Of a stretch of 64,000 bases of DNA, positions 7,536-15,902 are shown piece after piece. The DNA lies in the NCBI RefSeq assembly GCF_025151045.1, contig NZ_CP102285.1, positions 3,286,001 to 3,350,000 of the forward strand, written 5' to 3'. The stretch's first letter is position 1. Every line of letters starts with the position of its first letter. The translations under genes and the position numbers were made by a program. The notes below the pieces were generated by a model, which saw only the letters and a program-made list of their open reading frames with translations, had not been told where the DNA came from and ran no database searches. The stretch comes from Parabacteroides johnsonii DSM 18315 (GTDB lineage Bacteria > Bacteroidota > Bacteroidia > Bacteroidales > Tannerellaceae).

Positions 7536-8507
7536 ATGCAAGACATTATCAAACCGATTGACCGTGCTCTCCTGAAAGCTGAACTGACCGGGGACAAGAA
7601 GCTGCGGAGAACCAACAAATCCAATAATGAGATATACATTGTCACAGCCCACGACTCTCCCAACGTGATGCAGGAAATCGGACGACTCAGGGAAATCGCT
7701 TTCCGATATTATGGAGGCGGGACCGGCTTTCCGGTCGATATCGACGAATACGACACGATGGACGATGCTTACCGCCAACTTATCGTATGGAGTCCTGAAG
7801 ATGAACAAATTTTGGGTGGTTACCGCTTCCTCTGCGGTTCGGACGTAAAGTTCGACAAAACCGGCAAACCTGTTTTAGCAACTTCCCATCTGTTTAGTTT
7901 TTCCGATAAGTTCAATAAAGAATATTTACCGTACACGGTCGAGCTGGGCCGTTCGTTCGTGACGCTGGAATACCAGTCAACCCGTAGTGGCAGCGCAAAG
8001 GGACTGTTCGTTTTGGACAATCTTTGGGATGGCCTGGGGGCTCTTTCCGTGGTAGATCCCAGCTTGCAGTATTATTTCGGGAAGGTAACGATGTATAACA
8101 CCTACAATTCCGAAGCCCGCAACATGATCCTGTATTTCCTGAACATGCACTTCCCCGATCCGGAGAAACTGATCACTCCGGCTTGTCCTTTGGAAACAGA
8201 CACGGACCTAAAAAAGATGCAGGAGCTTTTCAAGTATGACAACTTCAAGGACAATTATAAAGTGTTGAACCAAGAAGTTCGCAAGTTCGGCATCAATGTG
8301 CCGCCGCTGGTCAATGCTTATATGAGCCTTTCCCCTAAGATGCGCGTATTCGGCACAGCTATCAACCATGAATTCGGGGAAGTGGAAGAAACCGGCATCT
8401 TGATCGCTATCGACGAGATTCTCGAAGACAAAAAGAAGCGTCATATCGAGACCTATCTGAACGAGGAAGGCAAATCGGCTGACCTGATACGCAAGACCGA
8501 CATCTAA
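7536..8507 (+). CDS. glsB: N-acyltransferase for amino lipids, GlsB/OlsB-like
   Basis: A 323-residue GNAT-fold protein of the OlsB/hemolysin-like class. The fold-defining part is about residues 45-190, with REIAFRYYGGGTGFPVDIDE, a strand LGGYRFLCGS and the ELGRSFVTLEYQ block. A family-specific C-terminal extension follows. It transfers a 3-hydroxyacyl chain from acyl carrier protein to the amino group of an amino acid; in Bacteroides that amino acid is glycine. It is the second gene of the pair that starts at 6698 and ends in a strong bidirectional hairpin, so the unit is probably two genes only. Confidence 0.82.
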   Translation: MQDIIKPIDRALLKAELTGDKKLRRTNKSNNEIYIVTAHDSPNVMQEIGRLREIAFRYYGGGTGFPVDIDEYDTMDDAYRQLIVWSPEDEQILGGYRFLCGSDVKFDKTGKPVLATSHLFSFSDKFNKEYLPYTVELGRSFVTLEYQSTRSGSAKGLFVLDNLWDGLGALSVVDPSLQYYFGKVTMYNTYNSEARNMILYFLNMHFPDPEKLITPACPLETDTDLKKMQELFKYDNFKDNYKVLNQEVRKFGINVPPLVNAYMSLSPKMRVFGTAINHEFGEVEETGILIAIDEILEDKKKRHIETYLNEEGKSADLIRKTDI

Positions 8508-8512
8508 AAGAT

Positions 8513-8552
8513 AAAAGCCTATATCCTTTGTTCAAAAAAGATATAGGCTTTT
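8513..8552. terminator. Bidirectional terminator between convergent genes
   Basis: AAAAGCCTATATC pairs perfectly over 13 bp with GATATAGGCTTTT across a 14-base loop, between the ends of the GlsB-like gene and the DUF3109 gene. The A tract on one side and T tract on the other allow it to work in both directions. It is formed by the first two units of a 22-bp period array. Confidence 0.8.
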
Positions 8553-8606
8553 GCCTCAAAGGGTATAGGCTTTCCGGAAGAAAGCCCTATCTTTTTACTC
8601 TTCGCT
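8519..8606. repeat. 22-bp period array, TATAGGCTTT type
   Basis: Four windows of 22 bp (starts 8519, 8541, 8563, 8585) share a consensus of TATAGGCTTT, a variable centre and an A-rich end with AAAGG or AAAAG. Some units carry the complement (AAAGCCCTATC). The same consensus recurs in the array at 25386-25495. Confidence 0.8.
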
Positions 8607-9179
8607 CTTCTGTTTCTCCCACTCTCCGGCAATCTCCTCAAGAGCCTCGTACCATTCCTTTCCGAAACGGCGGATCAGCGGTTCCTTCAGAAACTTATAG
8701 ACCGGGAGTTTTTCTTTCTTACCCAATATCTCTGCGGCCTTGCAGATATTCCAGCGATTATAATTAACAGCTTCGAACGTATCGTACTTTTCCACACGTA
8801 TCGGGTACAGGTGGCAGGAAACCGGTTTATAGAAAGAGAGCTTCCCCTCGCGATAAGCCTTCTCCACCGCACATTTGCAAGTTCCGTCCGCATCATAGCA
8901 GGTAAAAACACAGTCTTTCCCGTTCACGATAGAAGTCACCAAGTCTCCCTCTTCATCAATATAGGCAACGCCTTGTTTCTTGATGATTTCCTGAGCTTTC
9001 GGCGCCAGATCGTCCCAGATAGCCGGAAGAGCTTTTTCCAGTTCGCCTACCTCTTCCTCCAGCAGGGGTGCGCCGGAATCACCTTCCACACAGCAAATGC
9101 CTTTGCAATGCGACAGATCACATAAAAACTGACGTTCGAGGACGTCGAGGCTGACCAGGGTATTGTCGATTTGTATCAC
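8595..9179 (-). CDS. DUF3109 family cysteine-rich protein
   Basis: A 194-residue cytoplasmic protein conserved in Bacteroidetes. Conserved cysteines lie in CDLSHCKGICCVEGDSGAP (about residues 19-37), in KDCVFTCYDADGTCKCAVE (about 88-106), in YKPVSCHLYPIRV and in NRWNICKAAE, a pattern that suggests a metal or iron-sulfur site. Related proteins are known only as DUF3109. It converges on the GlsB-like gene and is followed in its own upstream region by an inverted heptamer repeat next to gpmI. Function is not known. Confidence 0.85.
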   Translation of the reverse strand: MIQIDNTLVSLDVLERQFLCDLSHCKGICCVEGDSGAPLLEEEVGELEKALPAIWDDLAPKAQEIIKKQGVAYIDEEGDLVTSIVNGKDCVFTCYDADGTCKCAVEKAYREGKLSFYKPVSCHLYPIRVEKYDTFEAVNYNRWNICKAAEILGKKEKLPVYKFLKEPLIRRFGKEWYEALEEIAGEWEKQKSEE

Positions 9180-9188
9180 GATGAAAGA

Positions 9189-9252
9189 ATTTATGATTTA
9201 TGATTTATGATTTATGATTTATGCATCGACAATAAATCATAAATCATAAATC
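9189..9252. repeat. Inverted heptamer arrays (TTTATGA) between gpmI and DUF3109 gene
   Basis: Five TTTATGA-type units run from 9189 and about three ATAAATC-type units run to 9252, with only CATCGAC between them. A transcript would fold into a tight, AU-rich hairpin. The right edge lies at the gpmI stop codon and the left edge ends nine bases from the DUF3109 start codon. Confidence 0.9.
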
Positions 9253-9253
9253 T

Positions 9254-10771
9254 TCAGTTTTTAATCAAATCATTTCCTGTCATATCAGCCGGCTGTGCCA
9301 TACCCAAAATGTGCAGGATAGACGGAGCCACATCGGCCAGGACACCGTTTTCCACTTTTGCATTTTTGTTTTCTGTCACATATACAAAAGGAACAGGGTT
9401 CAGAGAGTGGGCCGTGTTGGGAGTGCCGTCTTCGTTGAGTGCGTGATCGGCATTACCGTGGTCGGCGATGATGATCACTTCATAACCGTTGGCTTTAGCA
9501 GCTTCGACAGTGTCTTTCACACAGTTGTCGATAGCAGTTACCGCCTTCTCGATAGCGCTGTAGATACCGGTATGGCCTACCATGTCGCCGTTAGCATAGT
9601 TTACGACGATAAAGTCGAACTTCTGTGTATGGATAGCTTCCACCAATTTGTCTTTTACTTCGTAAGCGCTCATTTCCGGCTTCAGGTCGTAAGTGGCAAC
9701 CTTCGGACTCGGAACCAAGATGCGCTCTTCAGCCTTGTATGGAGTTTCGCGACCACCGTTGAAGAAGAAAGTCACGTGAGCATACTTTTCCGTTTCAGCG
9801 ATATGAAGCTGGGTTTTCCCGTTTTCAGCCAGGTATTCTCCCAATGTATTCTGGACATTTTCCTTATCGAACAGGATATGAACACCTTTGAAAGAAGCAT
9901 CGTACGGAGTCATGCAATAGAACTGCAAGCCGGGGATCGTATGCATGCCCTGTTCCGGCATATCCTGCTGAGTCAGCACGACAGTCAGCTCTTTTGCACG
10001 GTCGTTACGGTAGTTGAAGAAAATCACGACATCACCTTCTTTGATCGTACCGTCTACAGTAGCGTTGTTGATCGGCTTGATAAACTCGTCGGTCACGCCT
10101 TCATCATACGATTCCTGCATGGCCTGAACCATATCGGTAGCCTGTTTGCCCTTGCCTTCAACCAACAAATCATAGGCTTCTTTCACGCGTTCCCAACGTT
10201 TGTCACGGTCCATTGCATAGAAACGACCGACGATGGATGCGATCTTTCCGGCCGACTGTTCACAATGGGCCGTCAATTGTTCGATAAATCCTTTACCGCT
10301 CTTCGGATCTGTATCGCGACCGTCCATGAAGCAGTGGATGAAAGTATTGTCGATTCCGTATTCTTTGGAGATATCGCAAAGTTTGAACAGGTGATCGAAA
10401 GAACTGTGTACACCACCATTGGAGGTCAACCCCATGAAATGGATGTTTTTGCCATTTTCTTTGGCATAAGAGAAGGCAGAAACGATTTCAGGGTTCTTCA
10501 TGATGCTGTTGTCGGCACAGGCACGGTTGATCTTCACCAAATCCTGGTAAACGATACGTCCGGCCCCGATATTGAGGTGTCCGACTTCAGAGTTACCCAT
10601 TTGTCCGTCAGGCAGCCCGACGTTTTCGCCGCTTGCCTGTAACTGTGAATGAGGATAAGTGGCCAGCAGGCTGTCCCAATAAGGAGTGGGAGTGTTAAAG
10701 ATTACATCGTCTTTACCTTGATCGCCGATACCCCAGCCGTCAAGAATCATTAAAAGGGCTTTCTTGCTCAT
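9254..10771 (-). CDS. gpmI: 2,3-bisphosphoglycerate-independent phosphoglycerate mutase
   Basis: A 505-residue two-domain enzyme of the alkaline phosphatase superfamily that interconverts 3- and 2-phosphoglycerate in glycolysis using two manganese ions. Seen in the sequence: MILDGWGIG with metal ligand Asp11, [17 protein letters not shown] with the phosphorylated Ser61, [14 protein letters not shown] in the substrate domain, and [13 protein letters not shown] plus [11 protein letters not shown] with the second metal site. Length is typical. A TATCTTTG promoter box lies 49 bp upstream, and the gene downstream is DUF3109. Confidence 0.98.
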   Translation of the reverse strand: MSKKALLMILDGWGIGDQGKDDVIFNTPTPYWDSLLATYPHSQLQASGENVGLPDGQMGNSEVGHLNIGAGRIVYQDLVKINRACADNSIMKNPEIVSAFSYAKENGKNIHFMGLTSNGGVHSSFDHLFKLCDISKEYGIDNTFIHCFMDGRDTDPKSGKGFIEQLTAHCEQSAGKIASIVGRFYAMDRDKRWERVKEAYDLLVEGKGKQATDMVQAMQESYDEGVTDEFIKPINNATVDGTIKEGDVVIFFNYRNDRAKELTVVLTQQDMPEQGMHTIPGLQFYCMTPYDASFKGVHILFDKENVQNTLGEYLAENGKTQLHIAETEKYAHVTFFFNGGRETPYKAEERILVPSPKVATYDLKPEMSAYEVKDKLVEAIHTQKFDFIVVNYANGDMVGHTGIYSAIEKAVTAIDNCVKDTVEAAKANGYEVIIIADHGNADHALNEDGTPNTAHSLNPVPFVYVTENKNAKVENGVLADVAPSILHILGMAQPADMTGNDLIKN

Positions 10772-10819
10772 GATTGCTTAATTATTATATTGTTTATACT
10801 CATTTTCGTTATCCGGGCG

Positions 10820-10827
10820 CAAAGATA
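10820..10827 (-). promoter_or_regulatory. -7 box upstream of gpmI
   Basis: TATCTTTG on the minus strand matches TAnnTTTG, 49 bp before the gpmI start. Just to the right, GCTTATCTT at 10883 and AAGATAAGC ending at 10913 form an inverted repeat between the two divergent genes. Confidence 0.55.
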
Positions 10828-10947
10828 ATGCAAACCAAGAGCAGAATAAAACGAACTTGTTCATTTTTTATGCCCAAGTGCCGCTTATCTTCGCCTTTAG
10901 GGCAAAGATAAGCAATTCCGGACATATATTGTTTGCCTGGAAAACAT

Positions 10948-10955
10948 TACTTTTG
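10948..10955 (+). promoter_or_regulatory. -7 box upstream of the YgjP-like gene
   Basis: TACTTTTG matches TAnnTTTG and lies eight bases before the ATG at 10964, which implies a very short leader. No well-spaced -33 element is evident. Confidence 0.45.
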
Positions 10956-10963
10956 TAAACGAT

Positions 10964-11662
10964 ATGGAAAAGACGATACAAGATAAGGAGTTGGGAACCA
11001 TCCTTCTCCGCACCAGTCCCCGTGCTATCCACTACACGTTGAAAATCTCCAAAGGGACAATTACGGCAACCATGCCCCCGGGAGGCGATGAAGCGCGTAT
11101 GCTGGCTTTTATCCGCGAAAACAGGAAAAAACTCCTCATAGCCCTTGCCAAACATCCCGCCCGTCCGCTCCTGACGGATGAGACAGAGATGCAGACCGCA
11201 ACGTTCCGCCTCCATATCTTCCGTACCGACCGGGCTAACTTCTATATGAAATTAGAGGGTGGCATCCTGCACATTGCCTGCCCCACACAAACAGACTTTG
11301 TCGACGAACGTGTACAAAAACTCCTGAAAGACTTCTTAGAGCAGGCTCTCCGTCACGAGGCCCGCCGCCTCCTGCCTACACGGTTGCTTGATCTGGCTTC
11401 CCGGCACAACTTCACCTGTACGGGTGTAAAGATCTTCAACAGCAAAAGTCATTGGGGAAGTTGCACACCACGACGCAGCATCAATCTCTCCCTCTCCCTG
11501 ATGCTCTTGCCCTGGCACCTGATCGACTATGTCCTCCTCCACGAACTTTGCCACACCATCGAGATGAACCACAGCGACCGTTTTTGGGCACTTATGGACA
11601 AGGTCACAGACGGGAAAGCGTTAGAGCTGAGGAAAGAGTTAAAGAAGTATCATATGTTGTAA
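10964..11662 (+). CDS. YgjP/DUF45-type zinc metallopeptidase
   Basis: A 232-residue protein of the YgjP family (DUF45, M48-related). The zinc site is LLHELCHTIEMNHSDRFW: His193, Glu194 and His197 form HExxH and His203 is the likely third ligand. Before it lies SKSHWGSCTPRRSINLSLSL, the second conserved family block. There is no signal peptide, so it is cytoplasmic. Substrates of this family are not established. A hairpin with a T run follows about 90 bp downstream. Confidence 0.88.
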   Translation: MEKTIQDKELGTILLRTSPRAIHYTLKISKGTITATMPPGGDEARMLAFIRENRKKLLIALAKHPARPLLTDETEMQTATFRLHIFRTDRANFYMKLEGGILHIACPTQTDFVDERVQKLLKDFLEQALRHEARRLLPTRLLDLASRHNFTCTGVKIFNSKSHWGSCTPRRSINLSLSLMLLPWHLIDYVLLHELCHTIEMNHSDRFWALMDKVTDGKALELRKELKKYHML

Positions 11663-11748
11663 GGAGGTGAATATCGGACACACTGCGAAGTTGCACTTCT
11701 AAGTTGAATCTTCACAATTATCTTTCCGATGTCTTTCCAATAAAAACG

Positions 11749-11786
11749 AATCCCCTGCAATCAATGACTGCAAGGGATTGTTTTTT
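11749..11786 (+). terminator. Rho-independent terminator after the YgjP-like gene
   Basis: AATCCCCTGCA pairs with TGCAAGGGATT (one mismatch) across a short loop and is followed by GTTTTTT. Confidence 0.75.
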
Positions 11787-11971
11787 GTCTGCTTCGGTCT
11801 TCACAGAGGGAGAGCAGATGAACTTTTTTTAATTTCATTACTTTAGTATTAATATTCACCGCTTGTTCGCCCTCACGGGGTAGTTGGTCAATTCGGACAG
11901 GGAGCTGTAAAAGCTGATGTTCCGGGAATACCGCACGATGAATCTTAGAATTATTTGATTTTAATTTCATC

Positions 11972-11999
11972 CTGTTCCTCCCCGTAAGAGGAGAAACAG
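11972..11999 (-). terminator. Hairpin after the first surface protein gene
   Basis: CTGTTCCTCC pairs with GAGGAGAAACAG with small bulges, about 30 bp beyond the stop codon at 12032. On the minus strand the sequence after it is AT-rich but has no long T run, so it may be an end-protecting hairpin more than an efficient terminator. The second surface protein gene also has a hairpin at the same place. Confidence 0.5.
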
Positions 12000-12031
12000 A
12001 AATACTATTATTATTTTATCAGTTTCGTCAA

Positions 12032-14737
12032 TTACTTAACGATAGCTTTAACAGCTTCTTCGCCTTCAACAGCAACCACAACTACACCCTGAGGAGCAGC
12101 GATAGTTGCGTTGTCGGAAGCGATAACCGTGTTAGCAACTGTCTGGCCAAGGATGTTAGAGATAACAACCTTCTTGCCCTGAGCACCTGCTACTGTTACA
12201 TTACCGTTACCAGCGATAACAGTTACTTCAGAAACTTCAACATCTTCGTTTGCTGTAGGAGCTTCAGTTGCTTCAGTTGTGAATGTCAAAGGAGCAACGT
12301 TGTCAGAGAAGATAACGACACCGTTTACTACGGCCAACTTCTTGTTTGAGTTCAAAGCAACGATTTCGAAGCCACCTTCTTCAACCACTTTGAAACCTAC
12401 AAGAGAAGTGTTCTTAGCATCTCTCACTTTATACTTATTCTGCTTGCCATCTTTCAAATCACCTTCATAAGCAATAGTATCCTTTACAATTGTTGCAGAA
12501 CGGAAGATAGCGCTGTCACCCTTAGCAGCGTCAGCAGCGAATTTACCCTTAGCAGACAGAACAGAACCAATGATCGTGTCATTCTTAACTTCTGCGCCTT
12601 TGTAGATGTAGTAACCATATTCCGTATTGTCTTCACCACGGTTTACATAAGCAGAGTCAACATACAGAGAGAAGTCATCAGCAGTAGAAGCAGCCTTCAG
12701 TTCGTCACCAACGCGCAACATTTTAGCTACACCGGCAGAAGCTGTCAACATTTCCAGACCGTTACCGATATTGTAGTGACCGCTTTCCATCTTCTTGTAA
12801 ACAGGAGCTTCAGCACCTTCGATGTTGAAATAAGTCTCAACACCGGCAACCGGTTCATCATAAGTCACAGACAAGTTAGAGATGTTCAATGTGAGTATAT
12901 CGTTATTAGTAGTCGTTGCTTCAACGATCTTATAAGAATCTTCAGCAGGACCTGCTACAAAGAAGAAACGCTGATTTTGCAAGTTGGCTTTTTTGCTCAA
13001 CTTAACAACTTCAACACTGTTGACAGGTTCGTGAGCCAAACGCCCTTCTGCATCATAAGCCTGTTCCAATGCATAAGCAACACGAACCAACGTATCACCT
13101 AATGCCTGAGCACCATAATAAACAGTGTCTTTTGCGATCTCTGCACCTTCAACTAAACGCAATTCAAGTGCCTTTTCAGCCCCCTTAGCACCAGCAATCA
13201 CAGAATCTTGAACCAAAGACAAATAGATATCATCGGCAGCAGCAGAAGCTAAGTTGAACTTAACAGCGCCATAACCCATTTCTTCTTTTGTATAGTACTT
13301 GTAACCGATATGTTCATTTGTCAAATCTACATCCAATTTCTTGAACACAAGAGTATCTGTGTCAGCACCTTTACCTAAGTGATAAACACCATTTGCTACA
13401 TCAACAGCATATAACGGTTCTTCGTCCAAAAGCAAAGAAGAAGCAATTGCTTCACCATAAGTTTCGCCATTAGAACCCGTCTTAGTTGATATAGAAGTAG
13501 CTTCACGACCTTGGATAGAATAAGTGCCATCTTCATGTTCTTTTACATAGAACTGGGTAGAAGGAATATAGGCAGAAGCTGCTGCTACATATGCAGAGCC
13601 ATCACCTACCAAATACTTGTCATTATTAGCAACCTCAGAATTGCCACCCTTAGCCTTCAATTGCAAAGAGTAAACACCTGTTCCACCAGCCAATTTAACC
13701 GGAGTACCTTTAGCAAGTGTGATAAACGGAGCTTCAATAGCAGCAGAGTCGATACATAATACCGGCGCACCATTGAAAGTCTTGTAACCAACGATATAGG
13801 TAGATGTAGCACCACCATGAACAGCAACTTCGTATTTACCATTTACAAAACGGACAATAGAATCTGTCGTCATACTGATTGAGTCGTTACCCAAATCCAT
13901 TGACAATTTGAATGTCTGCAAACCTTCATTACCTCCCTGGTACTGTGCACCACCGGCAGCAACGATTGTATCCAATTTGAAAGCAGCTACCTGAATAGAA
14001 GTAGTAGAACCGATCATTGTAGTATCGATAGTGATATACTGATCCTTCTTCGTACCCTTTGTGCTCTTTTCCTGACCTACAACCTGGAAACGATATTTAT
14101 CAACACCAGCAACCTGTACCGGAACCGGAATCAAATCCGTAGCAGTGAAGATTCCACCGTCTTTTCCTTTGAATTCAAATTTGAAAGTAGAAAGTTTACC
14201 GGCCAAATCTGCGACAGTAGCTAAAGAGATCGAAGCAGGAGCTGCAACTTCAAACTTTTCACCCGGCAATGAAGTTCCTACATTCAGCTTTCCAGGAGTA
14301 GTACTAATAGACACAATCGAATCCTGACCATAAGCTGCATAGATTTCAGAACCACCAGCTACGCCTGTCTTGAAGACAAACTTGTCAACACCCGGAGCAA
14401 TCATAGTACCATATGCACCGGCACCATTTTTCTTCACTGCAAAAGACAAATTCTTCTTTGTAGCTTTGTTTACAAACTGGAATACAGAATCTCCAGAAAC
14501 CATCTTCTCAACAAACTTCGGCAACCACAAAGCAGAGTCTTTTTGAGCTTTAGTTGTCAAATTCGCAGAAGATTCAAGTTTTACAGAGTCAGCTTTTGCC
14601 GAATTCTCCTTTGTAACCGTAAGGAAATTAGTAGTACTACTAGCCTTCAAATGCACATACTTGTCACCGATCTGTGCATAAGAGACAGTAGCAATTGCTG
14701 CGAACGCAGCAACGAGAGTAGAAAATCTCTTGTTCAT
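12032..14737 (-). CDS. Secreted surface-layer-like protein with type IX C-terminal domain (DUF6383-like)
   Basis: A 901-residue protein with a signal peptide (MNKRFSTLVAAFAAIATVSY, cleavage near AQ) and a long beta-rich body full of Asp, Ser, Thr and Gly. It has few or no cysteines apart from one in the middle. The last 75 or so residues contain KKVVISNILGQTVANTVI, then IAAPQGVVVVAVEG, and end in EAVKAIVK: the beta-sandwich sorting domain used by the type IX system to cross the outer membrane and attach to the surface. The 36.2-kb gene has almost the same tail. Similar tails occur on S-layer proteins of Tannerella and on Parabacteroides surface proteins; the S-layer role is inference. A 1.2-kb gene-free region lies upstream, which suits a strongly regulated gene. 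Confidence 0.82.
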   Translation of the reverse strand: MNKRFSTLVAAFAAIATVSYAQIGDKYVHLKASSTTNFLTVTKENSAKADSVKLESSANLTTKAQKDSALWLPKFVEKMVSGDSVFQFVNKATKKNLSFAVKKNGAGAYGTMIAPGVDKFVFKTGVAGGSEIYAAYGQDSIVSISTTPGKLNVGTSLPGEKFEVAAPASISLATVADLAGKLSTFKFEFKGKDGGIFTATDLIPVPVQVAGVDKYRFQVVGQEKSTKGTKKDQYITIDTTMIGSTTSIQVAAFKLDTIVAAGGAQYQGGNEGLQTFKLSMDLGNDSISMTTDSIVRFVNGKYEVAVHGGATSTYIVGYKTFNGAPVLCIDSAAIEAPFITLAKGTPVKLAGGTGVYSLQLKAKGGNSEVANNDKYLVGDGSAYVAAASAYIPSTQFYVKEHEDGTYSIQGREATSISTKTGSNGETYGEAIASSLLLDEEPLYAVDVANGVYHLGKGADTDTLVFKKLDVDLTNEHIGYKYYTKEEMGYGAVKFNLASAAADDIYLSLVQDSVIAGAKGAEKALELRLVEGAEIAKDTVYYGAQALGDTLVRVAYALEQAYDAEGRLAHEPVNSVEVVKLSKKANLQNQRFFFVAGPAEDSYKIVEATTTNNDILTLNISNLSVTYDEPVAGVETYFNIEGAEAPVYKKMESGHYNIGNGLEMLTASAGVAKMLRVGDELKAASTADDFSLYVDSAYVNRGEDNTEYGYYIYKGAEVKNDTIIGSVLSAKGKFAADAAKGDSAIFRSATIVKDTIAYEGDLKDGKQNKYKVRDAKNTSLVGFKVVEEGGFEIVALNSNKKLAVVNGVVIFSDNVAPLTFTTEATEAPTANEDVEVSEVTVIAGNGNVTVAGAQGKKVVISNILGQTVANTVIASDNATIAAPQGVVVVAVEGEEAVKAIVK

Positions 14738-14853
14738 AATCTAAATTTTAATATTAATAATACAGTTAATTGAAATATCAGTTCTTACTTCTTACTATCA
14801 TATGTACACGCATATATAATGTACACGTGTTAACATTTGTACTTTGATAGCAA

Positions 14854-15066
14854 AAACGATCCTTTTTTTTAGTCATTTTTTTTGCCTATCTTCAAAGTTC
14901 GTATTGGAAAGGTGGTTTTTTGTACTCCAATTGCTATCTAATTGATAAGAAAGGATATAGGGGTATGAAATTTTTTACAGAAAAGAGTTGTGGTTTAAAA
15001 AGGAATGCGTATTTTTGTCTCGGAAAAATGACGAATTTAAACGATCGTTTTTTTTAGTCATTTTTC
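14854..15066. repeat. Direct repeat pair with T tracts
   Basis: AACGATCC followed by eight T and AGTCATTTTT near 14856-14880 recurs as AACGATCG, eight T, AGTCATTTTT near 15040-15065. The two copies point the same way and are about 185 bp apart, upstream of the first surface protein gene. Confidence 0.65.
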
Positions 15067-15671
15067 ATCCCACCAACCACTTGATTACCAGTAAATTATT
15101 CTCCGAACATCAAGTCTTAAAATTCATCAACCCCGTTTTGGTCCAAAAATCGGTCCTTTTCAAGGAAATCCTTGATGCCCACAGGTTTTCAAGGGGATAC
15201 TTATTTATTTTTCACCCGATGCTTGTTCGTTCATTTTTTTAGTTTTACTGGATTTAGCCTAAAAAAGCAGCAAAAAACATCAAAATTCCTTCCACTTCAC
15301 TACACGGTCTCAACTTACTACCTGCTTTCGTTATTCGGGAATAACAGTTCACCCGGTAATTATTAGGGATAAACACAAGAATGAAGCCAATTGCACAGAT
15401 CAGTCCAAATCCGGCAGAAAGCGAGCCTTTTCGTTATATAAGTTTTCAAAAGTTACTGTTATACTATCATGATTTCGAATACATCCATTGAATATCAATA
15501 CAGATGAAGAATGATAGTACAAGATTCAACTATCATGCAACTATCATAGTTTGTCTGTCACCCTTAGATTGATCCGGAATCTATGGACAAATTTAACACA
15601 AAGCAGGCAGGACTTTTCACCAATACTCCCATTCAAGCTCGATTCTGATCCCCGTCTGCACGGTCTTTAGA

Positions 15672-15716
15672 TCCGGGTGTCACAAGCACCAACACCCGGG
15701 TGTTCAAGGGAATATA
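15672..15716. repeat. Two-unit CCGGGTGT repeat with 12-bp palindrome
   Basis: TCCGGGTGT at 15672 and CCCGGGTGT at 15695 are 23 bp apart, and the second forms the perfect palindrome ACACCCGGGTGT. It resembles the 22-bp period arrays elsewhere in the window but is too short and too diverged to assign firmly. Confidence 0.45.
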
Positions 15717-15902
15717 TAGGTAGTTACTTGAAAATAAGCTACATGCTTTCAAGAAAAATGTGTTTGTTTTTATGATAGTATGATCGTGAGAAAAACAACC
15801 GTCATACGATCAATCATTCTATATATTCATTGATTTATAATAGATTGAGAACAAATTATGATAGTATGACAGTTGTTTTCGAAAAGAGTTATAGCCGGAT
15901 TG

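Larger units (their letters stand above)
11663..12031. other. Gap between convergent genes
   Basis: About 370 bp between the ends of the YgjP-like gene and the first surface protein gene. It holds a rightward terminator (11749-11786) and a leftward hairpin (11972-11999). A 69-codon leftward frame at 11761-11970 has no recognisable family or promoter and is not called as a gene. Confidence 0.7.
14738..15902. other. 1.2-kb gene-free region upstream of the first surface protein
   Basis: No credible gene is present. The sequence is AT-rich and contains: a TATTAATATTAAA leader next to the surface protein start, shared with the second surface protein; TGTACACG words near 14800-14830; two direct copies of AACGATC-T8-AGTCATTTTT about 185 bp apart; a GCGTATTTTTG word at 15008-15017; several ATGATAGT / ACTATCAT words between 15460 and 15870; and two CCGGGTGT units with the palindrome ACACCCGGGTGT near 15690. 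This looks like a regulatory region with degenerate repeats, not lost coding sequence. Confidence 0.7.

Noticed and set aside
9311-10642. Long rightward open frame (443 codons) opposite gpmI
   Set aside because: It mirrors gpmI, whose conserved motifs are intact; the antisense translation is rich in Phe, His and Arg with no domain. It is a by-product of codon use.
11761-11970. Leftward frame of 69 codons after the first surface protein gene
   Set aside because: No family, no promoter box, and it contains the terminator of the neighbouring gene.
15120-15200. TTTTGG-CCAAAA and TCAAGGA-TCCTTGA palindromes as another 22-bp array
   Set aside because: Centre-to-centre spacing is about 25 bp and a further TTTTCAAGG copy is 29 bp away, so the period does not fit.
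14738-15902. Possible pseudogene in the long gene-free region
   Set aside because: None of the three frames on either strand shows a run of recognisable protein similarity, and the base composition is unlike the coding regions.
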